From positions 62,001 to 126,000 of the forward strand of contig NZ_AHMM02000025.1 in NCBI RefSeq assembly GCF_000243675.2: 64,000 nt of DNA, written 5' to 3'. The notes under the pieces were generated by a model. It searched no databases. It worked only from the letters and a program-made list of their open reading frames with translations, and had not been told where the DNA came from. The position numbers and the translations under genes are program-made. The stretch is from Leptospira inadai serovar Lyme str. 10. GTDB taxonomy: Bacteria; Spirochaetota; Leptospiria; Leptospirales; Leptospiraceae. How positions within the stretch are numbered: position 1 is the first letter of the stretch; the number at the start of each line of letters is the position of its first letter. Of the stretch, positions 11,235 through 19,868 are shown in pieces.

Positions 11235-13118
11235 ATGAACGTCTATAGACGCCTCTTGGGGTATTCCTTCAAGTACAAATACAGATTACTGACCGGTATT
11301 GTCTTATCTTTCCTCGTTTCGATTCTAAACGGGGCTTCCCTGACTAGTATCATCCCTATTTTCGATACGATCGGAAAAGGAGGCAAAACCGAATTCGAGA
11401 TCTCTCTTACCAAAAAGGATAAACTGTTATTAGAACGAAAATCCTCCGGAGAAACTCTAACCGGTTTAGATCAGATCGAAGGATATCTGGCTTCGGCCAA
11501 AGTTAAAACCAACGAATATCTGCATTCCCTATCGAAAGATCAGTTGGTCCTATTATTTTGCTGGATCATTTTTCCGGTTTACGTTGCAAAATTGGTCTTT
11601 CTTGCCGGAGCCGTATATTGCATCAATTCCGCGGGATATTTAGCCGTTCGAGATCTTCGCGAAGAGCTGTATTCCAAAGCCCAGGAACTCCCACTCAATC
11701 AATTTGTGCAGGAAAAGACCGGTATCTTCATGAGCAGAATCATCAACGATGTGGAGGTTCTCGCTAAACTGATAAGTTCGGATTTAAAGGATGCGATTAC
11801 CGATTTCTTTTATATCGTCACCCACCTTGCTTTCTTACTTTTTTTAAGCTGGAAAATGTTCTTAGCGGTAATCGTCGTCGTTCCGTTGGTAATGGGTCCT
11901 GTCTCCGCGTTTGCCGATCGGATTCGTCGCGCGACAAGAAATCAACAGGAAAGATTATCTTCCCTAAACGGACACTTGCAGGAAGTCATTTCCGGCATTC
12001 GCGTTATTCGTGCCTTCTCCATGGAGAAGACGGAAGCTTCTAGATTTTGGGACATTAACAAGGATTTATCCGAAAAAACGTTTAAGGGACATTTCTATCA
12101 TCAGATCGGTCCCTCTCTCGTCGAGCTATCCAGTTCCATAGTTGCCGTTATTTTTCTGAGTTTTGGAGCCTATCTGATGGAGGAGGAGGATTTCTCGCTC
12201 GGAAAGTTTATGGTCTTCTTCCTTACCTTAGTTTTCCTAACGCGACCCTTTAAGCAAATGGGAATGCTCTCCAACTCGATTCAAAGCGCGGTGGCCGCGG
12301 GAGAAAGAGTCTTTGACTTACTCGATAGCGAAACCGATATTCAACAGCCCAAAAATCCGATCGTACCGAAACGTCTGGCAAAAGAGCTCAAATTCGAAAA
12401 CGTCAGTTATTCCTACCCGGGTACAAAAAATCCGGCTATATCCGACTTGGATTTGGTAATTCCGAGAGGAGCAACAGTCGCCCTCGTGGGAGCTTCGGGT
12501 GCGGGAAAATCCACGATCGTGGATTTAATTCCCCGATTGATCGATCCGACGGAAGGGAAGATTACCTGGGACGGCATCGACTTAAGAAAATTGGATTTAG
12601 CGACCCTGCGCAAGAAAATCTCGATCGTAAACCAGCAAGTATTCCTCTTTAACGGAAGCATTCGGGAGAATATATGTTACGGAAGCTCGAACGTTACGGA
12701 AGAAAAATTAAGAGAGGCGGCCGACCTAGCCTTCGCGACCGAGTTCATCCTTTCTTTTGAAGACGGATTCGAAACGACCGTCGGTGAACGAGGAGTCATG
12801 CTTTCCGGCGGACAAAGGCAAAGAATATCGATTGCGAGGGCTTTATTAAATAATCCTGAAATTCTAATTTTAGACGAAGCCACCTCGGCCTTGGACACGG
12901 AATCGGAAAGAGTCGTTCAACAAGCTTTGGAATCGCTATATAAAAACAGGACCGTTGTGATAATTGCGCACCGCTTATCGACTGTGCAAATCGCCGATAC
13001 CATATTTGCCATGGAGAACGGTTGCGTCGTCGAATCCGGTAGTCACTCCGAATTGATGCAAACGGACGGAAAATATAAGAAACTCTACGAAATGCAATTC
13101 GCAGAATCCCCGGTTTAA
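11235..13118 (+). CDS. msbA: Lipid A/phospholipid flippase-type ABC exporter (MsbA)
   Basis: About 627 residues from ATG 11235 (MNVYRRLLGYSFKYK). A TTG at 11208 would add nine basic residues, MRRKKHSGP, and is less likely. Half-transporter architecture: six membrane helices, then a nucleotide-binding domain with Walker A GASGAGKST, signature LSGGQRQR, Walker B ILILDEATSALD and H-loop IIAHRLS. A longer than usual loop of about 60 residues follows helix 1. It flips lipid A core or a similar lipid across the inner membrane. The adjacent downstream lpxK (15-base gap) is the classical msbA-lpxK pair, which supports this name over a generic drug exporter. Confidence 0.88.
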   Translation: MNVYRRLLGYSFKYKYRLLTGIVLSFLVSILNGASLTSIIPIFDTIGKGGKTEFEISLTKKDKLLLERKSSGETLTGLDQIEGYLASAKVKTNEYLHSLSKDQLVLLFCWIIFPVYVAKLVFLAGAVYCINSAGYLAVRDLREELYSKAQELPLNQFVQEKTGIFMSRIINDVEVLAKLISSDLKDAITDFFYIVTHLAFLLFLSWKMFLAVIVVVPLVMGPVSAFADRIRRATRNQQERLSSLNGHLQEVISGIRVIRAFSMEKTEASRFWDINKDLSEKTFKGHFYHQIGPSLVELSSSIVAVIFLSFGAYLMEEEDFSLGKFMVFFLTLVFLTRPFKQMGMLSNSIQSAVAAGERVFDLLDSETDIQQPKNPIVPKRLAKELKFENVSYSYPGTKNPAISDLDLVIPRGATVALVGASGAGKSTIVDLIPRLIDPTEGKITWDGIDLRKLDLATLRKKISIVNQQVFLFNGSIRENICYGSSNVTEEKLREAADLAFATEFILSFEDGFETTVGERGVMLSGGQRQRISIARALLNNPEILILDEATSALDTESERVVQQALESLYKNRTVVIIAHRLSTVQIADTIFAMENGCVVESGSHSELMQTDGKYKKLYEMQFAESPV

Positions 13119-13133
13119 AAACGAAGAACCGAA

Positions 13134-14192
13134 ATGCTTCCCCTCGTTCTCAGGATTATTTGTTTTCCGATACTTTACCTGCTTAGCTTCGTTTATCGCT
13201 TATTATTCCTGGTAGATCGTAAGCGCAAGAAACCGCAAAAATTGCGGAATGCGATCGTGATAAGCGTCGGAAATTTCAGTACCGGCGGTACGGGAAAAAC
13301 ACCTTTTACCTTGCATCTCGTAAAACTTCTGCACCTTGCTTATCCGAAAATTCCTCTGGTGATCTTAAGCAGAGGATACGGAGGCTCAAAGTCGGAGAGT
13401 CAACGGGTTACGTTAAATTCCCTGCCCGAGGAGGTCGGAGACGAGCCGCTTCTCCTGAAACAAAACCTGCCCTTCGCCGAAGTCTATACCGGAAAGAATC
13501 GAATTTCTTCCTACGATTTGTATCGAAAAGAACTACAACTTACCGATGACCGAAAGGTTTTTGTGATATTAGACGACGGATTCCAGCACCACCGAATCGT
13601 TCGGGACCTGGAACTAGTACTTCTGGATTGTACAAAAATTCGAACGGATCGGTTTTTACTACCGGCCGGTTTATTGAGGGAACCTTATTCCTCCGTAAGT
13701 AGGGCCGATATCTTGGTCGCATCCAAGTATGAGGACCGACTTCGGAACGATTTGGAAGAATGGTGCGGAAAATATCTTCCCAAGGAAATCATAAAATTCT
13801 CATTCATTCCGAACGGGTTTAGCGCAATCGGAAACCCGGACCGGAAAGAGCGAAAGCCTAATTCCATTCTTCATAATAAAACCGTATTGGCCTTCTCCGG
13901 TATCGGAAATCCCGAGCCTTTTTTTGAATCCCTAAGGACGATCGGCGCAATTGTAAATCCGATTCGCTTTCCGGACCATTACCCGTATTCGAGGAAGGAC
14001 ATCGAGGAATTATCGAGAAAGGCAAAGGAGAAAGATTTCTTAATCTGCACCGAAAAAGATGCGGTGAAATTGACGCCCTTCTTCGGAACGAAAAAAGATC
14101 CTCGCTGGCTATTTCTCAATCTGGAAACGAAATTAGAAAACGAATCGCTCCTGATGAACAGGATCGCTAGTTTAAAAAAAATGAATATATAG
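13134..14192 (+). CDS. lpxK: Tetraacyldisaccharide 4'-kinase
   Basis: 352 residues. It phosphorylates the 4'-position of the lipid A disaccharide at the inner membrane. An N-terminal membrane-binding helix (about 5-26) is followed by the P-loop NFSTGGTGKTPF (47-58) and the LpxK motif ILDDGFQHH (145-153). PDHYPYSRKDIEEL and CTEKDAVKL near the C terminus are also typical. It follows msbA in one operon and the length is normal. The gene implies full lipid A synthesis. Confidence 0.95.
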   Translation: MLPLVLRIICFPILYLLSFVYRLLFLVDRKRKKPQKLRNAIVISVGNFSTGGTGKTPFTLHLVKLLHLAYPKIPLVILSRGYGGSKSESQRVTLNSLPEEVGDEPLLLKQNLPFAEVYTGKNRISSYDLYRKELQLTDDRKVFVILDDGFQHHRIVRDLELVLLDCTKIRTDRFLLPAGLLREPYSSVSRADILVASKYEDRLRNDLEEWCGKYLPKEIIKFSFIPNGFSAIGNPDRKERKPNSILHNKTVLAFSGIGNPEPFFESLRTIGAIVNPIRFPDHYPYSRKDIEELSRKAKEKDFLICTEKDAVKLTPFFGTKKDPRWLFLNLETKLENESLLMNRIASLKKMNI

Positions 14193-14421
14193 TTCCCGTT
14201 AAAATCGGAATAGATATTTCGAAAAAATCGATCCGCTTCGTTCTATAACAATTGCTACAGCAATTATAGAAAGCATATCGTAAAATAATTTTCCTTATTT
14301 TTGTCAAAAAATTTCCACACATTCCTAGGATACATTTCATCTTTCCGTTCCTGCTCTCAAGCGTTTGCAAGAAAACGATTGTCTTAGCTCGAATTCATGA
14401 TCTATATTTACAAAACTCCGT

Positions 14422-15759
14422 ATGAAACGATTGTGCTCCAAGGTAGTGATTTGCTTATGTTTACTTCTCCCTTGCACATTCATACTTGCGGAACAGCAAT
14501 CCGTCTTCCTCCGCAACGGAAAAATTTTGAAAGGAGAAATAATCAATCAGACTGCGACGGCTATTCAGCTTAAGCTCCAGGACGGAAGCGTGGTAGAAAT
14601 TATTAAAGCATCGATTCTTAGAATTAGTTTCAGGGATCCTCCTCCTCCCAAGCAGGAGGAAAAAGTCGAGCCTTCTCCTGAGGAACTAGAAGCGGCGCGG
14701 AAACTTGAGGAGGAAACGGCCGCCAAGCTAGTCGAAGACGCCAAGCGAAACGCGCTTGCGGAAGAGAAAAAGGCAAAACGACAGAAGGAAATCGACGATG
14801 CTAAGCGCCACAGTTTGGAATTTTATACGGGATTTGGACAAGGATCCTATCATTATCAAACTTTAGATTATTACGAAAAGTTTTCGAACTTCGTCGCTTT
14901 AACCAATAACGGAACAGGCCCGATATTCGGATCTCCCCAAACAAAAGGGAAAACTCCTTTGAGTGTGTCTTTACGCTATTCGTTGAATCGATTCGTGCTG
15001 GAAGCAGGAGGATTTAGTTTTCAAAACACTGTGACCCAGGCTGCACCCGGGACGGTAAATTCTGCCGGTCCGGGTACGCCAAACCAACCGATTTTAGCGC
15101 AGGGCACATTTCCGGAAACATTCAAACAAATTTACGCTCAGATTTCATACAGCGTTTATCCTCATCCGAAGTACGATGTGAGACCGATCCTAGGGTATCA
15201 AAGCGTTTGGCAAAAATCTCCCGACACATCCACATTCGCGTTTTCACCCGCAATTCCCGGAACCAACAATTTAACGGAAAAAAGAGAGATGATCGTTGCG
15301 GATCATCTTCATGGTCCCTCGTTCGGAATCGCATTCGACACGAAGTTAGGAGAGAAATGGGAAGCAAGAACGGAAATTCAGGCGTATTCCTTAAAAGGAG
15401 ATTCTCAAGGAAATTTTAATAATTACTCGATGATCTCGAATTCCGGCTCTAATACTTATTCCTATTTCGACTCGTTTCGACTCCTGAACGAGTGGTCCGC
15501 AAAGGGTTCTTCAATTTCAGGAAAATTAATATACAAATGGAAATATGGAATTCGATTCTGGGTAGGTTTTCAATCCACCAAAATACAGTATGCTCTCAAA
15601 AGCACTCGAGTGGAAATTACCCAAAATAATCCTGAATCGCCCGGCGAATTGCTGCTACAACAAATTATCGTGAACTCGGTCACCCAAGGATATGCAGGTG
15701 CGAGTACTACTTCGGCGATCTTTTTCGGAGTCGGATACTCCCTTGACTTCAAAAAATAA
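14422..15759 (+). CDS. Putative outer-membrane beta-barrel protein with charged coiled-coil linker
   Basis: 445 residues, not recognised by family. A signal peptide (MKRLCSKVVICLCLLLPCTFILAEQ) precedes a short all-beta block with RNGKILKGEIINQTATAIQL, which looks like a small barrel-type module that sets a response to 'VFLRNGK'. Then comes a Pro-rich, Glu/Lys/Ala-rich helical stretch (about residues 75-130). The rest alternates aromatic and polar residues in a pattern expected of transmembrane beta strands, ending GVGYSLDFKK. It is a single gene with 229 bases of AT-rich leader. The outer-membrane location is inference. Confidence 0.6.
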   Translation: MKRLCSKVVICLCLLLPCTFILAEQQSVFLRNGKILKGEIINQTATAIQLKLQDGSVVEIIKASILRISFRDPPPPKQEEKVEPSPEELEAARKLEEETAAKLVEDAKRNALAEEKKAKRQKEIDDAKRHSLEFYTGFGQGSYHYQTLDYYEKFSNFVALTNNGTGPIFGSPQTKGKTPLSVSLRYSLNRFVLEAGGFSFQNTVTQAAPGTVNSAGPGTPNQPILAQGTFPETFKQIYAQISYSVYPHPKYDVRPILGYQSVWQKSPDTSTFAFSPAIPGTNNLTEKREMIVADHLHGPSFGIAFDTKLGEKWEARTEIQAYSLKGDSQGNFNNYSMISNSGSNTYSYFDSFRLLNEWSAKGSSISGKLIYKWKYGIRFWVGFQSTKIQYALKSTRVEITQNNPESPGELLLQQIIVNSVTQGYAGASTTSAIFFGVGYSLDFKK

Positions 15760-15803
15760 TCGGGATGCAAGCGAAGATAACTCTAGACTTCTTCTAATAA
15801 ACG

Positions 15804-16565
15804 CTATGTATGGCTGCAGCTGGGACAATCCGGCCTGGGAAGCAGAGGAATTTTTCGGAATTGCATCGTTTTGGTTTCGACTTGAATCATATTCCCGAAT
15901 AATCCGTCTTCTCCGGCATTATGAAAACCTAATAAAAATTTTACGGCTTCAGTGGATTGGATACTACCGATGATCCCCGCAACGCTCCCAATCACCCCCG
16001 CCTCGGAGCAGGAAGGAACGGCCTCCGCAGGAGGCTCCGCTTCGTAGACGCATCGAAAGCAAGCGTCTTGATTCGGTCGAATTCCCATAACCATCCCTTC
16101 AAATCGCAATACACCGGCGGTTATAAGCGGAATTTTTAGACGAACGCAAGTATCGTTAATTAGGAACTTGGTGTCGAAATTATCCGAACCTTCCAAAACC
16201 AAATCGAATCCCGAAAGCGATTCTTCCGCGTTCTCTGCGGTCAGACGAATCGTTTCACCCTGAATTCTTATATACGGATTCAGTTCTTGTGCATGTTGTC
16301 GAGCGGTCTCCGCCTTCGACCGCCCGATATCGGAATGCCGATAGACGATTTGTCTTTGAAGATTGGTCGTGTCGATCGTATCCGAATCGATGATCTTTAT
16401 ATTTCCGACCCCCGAAGCGGCCAGATATAGCAAAGCGGGAGACCCAAGACCTCCGGCTCCGACGATACATATTCTAGAAGACTTAAGTTTCTCTTGTCCT
16501 GCTCTTCGAACTTCGTCGAGCAGGATGTTCCGGGAATAGCGGCTGAGTTCTTCCGGACTTAGCAA
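15804..16565 (-). CDS. moeB: ThiF/MoeB/HesA-family E1-like adenylyltransferase
   Basis: 253 residues, no rhodanese domain. It would adenylate the C-terminal glycine of a ubiquitin-like sulfur carrier (MoaD or ThiS type) for molybdopterin or thiamine synthesis. It shows YSRNILL, nucleotide loop GAGGLGSPA (36-44), R-finger block NLQRQIVY (68-75), two zinc Cys pairs C169-x2-C172 and C247-x2-C250, and Cys186 in VPSCSEAGVIG. No MoaD, ThiS or other cofactor genes adjoin, so MoeB versus ThiF is not settled. It follows a HEAT-repeat gene after 12 bases on the same strand. Confidence 0.85.
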   Translation of the reverse strand: MLSPEELSRYSRNILLDEVRRAGQEKLKSSRICIVGAGGLGSPALLYLAASGVGNIKIIDSDTIDTTNLQRQIVYRHSDIGRSKAETARQHAQELNPYIRIQGETIRLTAENAEESLSGFDLVLEGSDNFDTKFLINDTCVRLKIPLITAGVLRFEGMVMGIRPNQDACFRCVYEAEPPAEAVPSCSEAGVIGSVAGIIGSIQSTEAVKFLLGFHNAGEDGLFGNMIQVETKTMQFRKIPLLPRPDCPSCSHT

Positions 16566-16577
16566 CCGAAAGAATTC

Positions 16578-17051
16578 TTAACGCTTTAGCTTTTTATTAA
16601 TCACGTTCAGAATATCCGCGACGAATTCGTCCGAACGACGATTTTTGTCCGCAAATTCGAGGGCTTCCTTGGTTGCATCTTCCGCTTTTTCATTTTTAGT
16701 AGTGATGTTCAGAAGACCGGCAAGCGCGGTGTAGACGATATCACCGTTTTCAGAACTGATAATTTTGTTCTTGAGAGCGATGGTTGCATCGCCGGGTTCC
16801 GCGATCTCTCCCAGAGCAATGGCGGCCGGGACTGCGATCTTAGCATCGTTTGTGCGGTTCAGGAGATTGATTAGTTCGGGTACTGCGGTTTTTTCTTTCT
16901 TGCTACCAAGATATAGTGCCGATTCGATCTTTTCTTGGTCGGAGCCGCTGGAGAGCGCTTTAATGTGCTCTTCGGTCGATTTTTCGGCAAAAAGAGATGA
17001 TGCAAAAACGAAAGTAAACGTAGCGGCTAGGGCGAGAATACGGATTTTCAT
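16578..17051 (-). CDS. Secreted HEAT-repeat-like protein
   Basis: About 157 residues from the ATG at 17051, chosen because AGGAGG lies just upstream and a clean signal peptide (MKIRILALAATFTFVFASSLFA) begins there; an upstream in-frame extension to 17093 lacks both. After cleavage it has short helical repeats with HEAT character (IESALYLGSKKEKTAVPELI, AVPAAIALGEIAEPGDATIA). It is probably a periplasmic scaffold protein. The ThiF/MoeB-like gene follows in the same operon, though the functions do not obviously connect. Confidence 0.75.
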   Translation of the reverse strand: MKIRILALAATFTFVFASSLFAEKSTEEHIKALSSGSDQEKIESALYLGSKKEKTAVPELINLLNRTNDAKIAVPAAIALGEIAEPGDATIALKNKIISSENGDIVYTALAGLLNITTKNEKAEDATKEALEFADKNRRSDEFVADILNVINKKLKR

Positions 17052-17233
17052 GGATTCCTCCTGTAACCCGAGAATCTTCTCGTCCTTGGGCATATCGTCA
17101 ACCGAAATTAAATACTCTTCTTACAAACTAGAAGACGAGGGAAAAGGCCGATTCAGGGTTCTCCGGCAGCATCGAAACGTACAAAAGATGTCGAAAGATT
17201 CTCTCGCTTGAGTAAAGATGGAATTCCCGAGAT

Positions 17234-18391
17234 ATGGAACTAAAGATTCCTAAACTTCAACCTAGAGAACTTCTATTCAAACTGAAGGAAGAGTTCTTCC
17301 CGCCCAGAATTTTAGATAGATACGTCTTTTCCGAGTTTTTCAAAACGTTCGCCGGGACCTGTATCATGATTACCGCGTTGATTTTTTTGAATATGGTCAA
17401 CACCAATCTAAAAGATTTTTCCGGAACTAAGGCCCCTAAATTTCATATTTGGTTGTATCTTGCATACAGCCTGCCCGAAATCATCGCAAGCTATTCGATC
17501 AATATGTCCGTACTGTTTGCGGTTTCGTTTACGATCGGCCAATTTTCGGCCAATAAGGAAATCGTAGCGATGATGTCCGCGGGAGTCTCCTTTCATAGGA
17601 TCGTCGCTCCGATCGTAGCGTTCGGATTTCTGCTTTGGCTCGTCGTATTCCTCGGGACGCAATTCATGGTGAGACCGATGAATAAACTCGCGAAAGAAGA
17701 GCAAAAGATGATTACCGAGGGAACCGGAACATTAACCAACATGGTCTACCAATTCCATTTCAAGGGTAAGGAAGGCTTTTATTATATTTATTTCTACGAT
17801 CCGGTCAAGGATGAGATCAAGGGAGGTTTTAATTACGTTAAGCTGACCCGAGATCAGATTCCGGAATACGTACTTTCTTCCTTAAAAGCTAAATATAATC
17901 CGCAGATGGATATATGGAAATTAACGGAAGTGGAAGAGACCAGGTTCGACGAGGATTTAAAGGTGAAATCTTTCGAACGATTCCCGGAGAAAGAATATTA
18001 TCTCCCTGAAAAACCCGAGTATTTTAAAGTTCCTAAAGGTTCCGTTAAGGAAATGAACATATTCGAACTTTCGGAAGAAAAGGACAATCGCGTCAGAAAA
18101 GGAATCGGATACGGAGACGTCAATATCGAAGAACATTCCCTTTTTGCCAGCCCCTTTCTGGCGGTTATCGTTACGTTAGTCGGATGCGTTGCCGGATTTT
18201 TTACAAAAAGGGTCGCGGGAGTCGCCTCCTTGGGAGTCACCTTAATCGTGATACTCGTCTATTTCGTAATGAGCTCCGCCTTCACTTCGGTGGGGGAAAA
18301 CGGGGTTATCCCGGCATGGTTTGCCGTATGGGTCACGCCTGCGATCTTCCTAAGCGTACTCTACGGAATCTATCGAAGAATGAGAATTTAG
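17234..18391 (+). CDS. LptF/LptG-family permease (YjgP/YjgQ)
   Basis: 385 residues. A subunit of the LptBFGC exporter that pulls LPS from the inner membrane into the Lpt bridge. LDRYVFSEFFKTFAGT begins the first membrane helix. Three helices come early, then a large periplasmic beta-jellyroll-like domain (about 165-290), then three C-terminal helices (AVIVTLVGCVAGFF onward), as in the family. LptF and LptG cannot be separated safely by eye. The stop codon lies 3 bases before a dispersed repeat. Confidence 0.87.
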   Translation: MELKIPKLQPRELLFKLKEEFFPPRILDRYVFSEFFKTFAGTCIMITALIFLNMVNTNLKDFSGTKAPKFHIWLYLAYSLPEIIASYSINMSVLFAVSFTIGQFSANKEIVAMMSAGVSFHRIVAPIVAFGFLLWLVVFLGTQFMVRPMNKLAKEEQKMITEGTGTLTNMVYQFHFKGKEGFYYIYFYDPVKDEIKGGFNYVKLTRDQIPEYVLSSLKAKYNPQMDIWKLTEVEETRFDEDLKVKSFERFPEKEYYLPEKPEYFKVPKGSVKEMNIFELSEEKDNRVRKGIGYGDVNIEEHSLFASPFLAVIVTLVGCVAGFFTKRVAGVASLGVTLIVILVYFVMSSAFTSVGENGVIPAWFAVWVTPAIFLSVLYGIYRRMRI

Positions 18392-18394
18392 GGG

Positions 18395-18540
18395 CAGAAG
18401 ACAGAGGACAGAACATTGATGAGCGGAGTTTCCACGTTCTAGAGGAAGATGCTTGCGTTAGAGTAGATCAGTCCTCTACCTCTGATACTTTTCCGACTTC
18501 GAGCAGCTACTGTCTTCAGTCTTCTGCCCTCTGTCTTCTG
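18395..18540 (+). repeat. Dispersed repeat R1, copy 1 (about 146 bp, terminal inverted repeats)
   Basis: The ends are inverted repeats: CAGAAGACAGAGG at the left and CCTCTGTCTTCTG at the right. The internal blocks TTTCCACGTTCTAG, GTTAGAGTAGATC and CTCTGATACTTTTCCGACTTC recur in copies 2-4. There is no coding capacity, so it looks like a MITE or a foldable intergenic repeat. It starts 3 bases after the LptF/G stop and could act as its transcript 3' hairpin. Confidence 0.75.
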
Positions 18541-18707
18541 AAAGCGAACGCGTCTCTTCTCTGCTAGCGGCAACGATGTGTAGGGTGCGAAGCAGTCGCA
18601 GCGCTTGCAGATAACGGGCTCATATTAAGAGAAAAGAGTCGCTGGGACCGGAGCGAACGCGGAGCCCGGAGCAGCGTGACCCGGAACGAAGTGAAGGGGG
18701 CCGCCCA

Positions 18708-18869
18708 GCAGAAGACAGAGGACTGAGGACAGAACATCGATGAGCAAAATTTCCATGCTCTATAGAAAGATTCTTGCGTTAGAGTAGATCGGTCCCCTAC
18801 CTCTGATACTTTTCCGACTTCGGGCAGCTTCTGTCATCTGTCATCTGTCCTCAGTCTTCAGTCCTCTGC
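18708..18869 (+). repeat. Dispersed repeat R1, copy 2 (about 162 bp)
   Basis: Same orientation as copy 1, with terminal GCAGAAGACAGAGGACTGAG and an inverted partner ending CAGTCCTCTGC. Internal blocks match copy 1 with scattered changes (ATTTCCATGCTCTA, GTTAGAGTAGATCGG, CTCTGATACTTTTCCGACTTC). The right arm is longer through duplication of a TGTCATC unit. Confidence 0.75.
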
Positions 18870-19074
18870 CCCCCGTTCGGATTTTTTTTTCAAAAATTGA
18901 TTCTTTAACAAAAAAAATTCATTGGTTGGAAAAGGTTTTACCGATATTGAGTACAGATAAGCCTGTGGGGAAGCCGCATTGATGAGACATAAAGGCATGG
19001 AGGAAAGAAGAATCGGAAGATAATCCGAATTCCTCCCTGCAAGTCCCGGCAGAACCGAAAGGAGGGTAAAGAAC

Positions 19075-19599
19075 ATGGACGTTCAGCTAACAAATCTGGT
19101 CTCTTCGGCTGAGAAGCTTCTCCGCGACAAGAGATCTTCCGTTCCAGGAAGGACCGGTACGCCCTCGGAAACCCAGAACACGGCGGATAAAACAGAGTTT
19201 TCCAGCAGCCTGACTTCCCGTTACCTAAAAGTTCAAGAGACCCTAACCGGTCTGCAGCAAGAACTTTCTCGGGAGCAGATGAAGCTTGGAATCCTGGATG
19301 AAGGAAACACTACGAAAGAAGATCTAATACATATTCTTTTTGGAGAGACTCCTCTCTTTCGGGAACTTGTGGAAAATCCGGACCTCGACCTGAATGCAGT
19401 CAAAGATAAGGTTCTAAAAAACAAGGACGAACTGACTGATGCGATTCGAAAATTCGAGGTTGAATCCGAAAATGTTCTATCGTTGGGTATGCTGAAGAGC
19501 CCGGAGAATTTCCGGAAATCCGTAGAGGATCTTTCCGCAAAAGATATCCGGATGAAGCAGCTTTCCGAGAAGACGATCGAAAGATTGATTCAGGACTAG
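19075..19599 (+). CDS. Hypothetical protein, helical, cytoplasmic
   Basis: 174 residues, no family recognised and no signal peptide. The N-terminal ~45 residues are polar and low in complexity. The rest is predicted helical with Glu/Lys-rich heptad-like stretches (RYLKVQETLTGLQQELSREQ). The start is firm: ATG at 19075 has AAAGGAGG upstream at good spacing. A strong hairpin terminator follows at 19629. It is a single gene after the R1 repeats. Confidence 0.7.
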   Translation: MDVQLTNLVSSAEKLLRDKRSSVPGRTGTPSETQNTADKTEFSSSLTSRYLKVQETLTGLQQELSREQMKLGILDEGNTTKEDLIHILFGETPLFRELVENPDLDLNAVKDKVLKNKDELTDAIRKFEVESENVLSLGMLKSPENFRKSVEDLSAKDIRMKQLSEKTIERLIQD

Positions 19600-19628
19600 T
19601 ATTTATCCCGAATCCTTCGCTGTTTAAA

Positions 19629-19647
19629 GCCCGGCTATTTGCCGGGC
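19629..19647 (+). terminator. Hairpin terminator after the 19075 gene
   Basis: A perfect 7-bp GC-rich stem (GCCCGGC, loop TATTT, GCCGGGC), followed by a T-rich tract (TCTTCCTTTT) a few bases on. It lies 30 bases after the stop codon. Confidence 0.75.
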
Positions 19648-19868
19648 ATGTCTTCCTTTTATCAAATCCCAAACCCAATCTCCTCCGCCACGGACTCTTT
19701 CGAACGACTATATTCCAGGCATTAGGTGTTAGTGTTCTAAACCAAACCGCTTCAATATACAAAATATTGATCCGCTTAGGTTTGCAGGTCAGGTTTTGCA
19801 TCTAAATAGGATTAAAGAGATAGGAACATAGAAAAAGATTTGCAGCGGATTCGTTTGGTTTCGATTCT

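Larger units (their letters stand above)
18392..19074. other. Intergenic stretch with two R1 repeat copies
   Basis: 683 bases without a credible gene. It holds R1 copies at 18395-18540 and 18708-18869, separated by a GC-rich spacer (18541-18707) with runs such as GCGAACGCGGAGCCCGG. After the second copy an AT-rich leader carries AAAGGAGG just before the next start at 19075. Confidence 0.6.
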
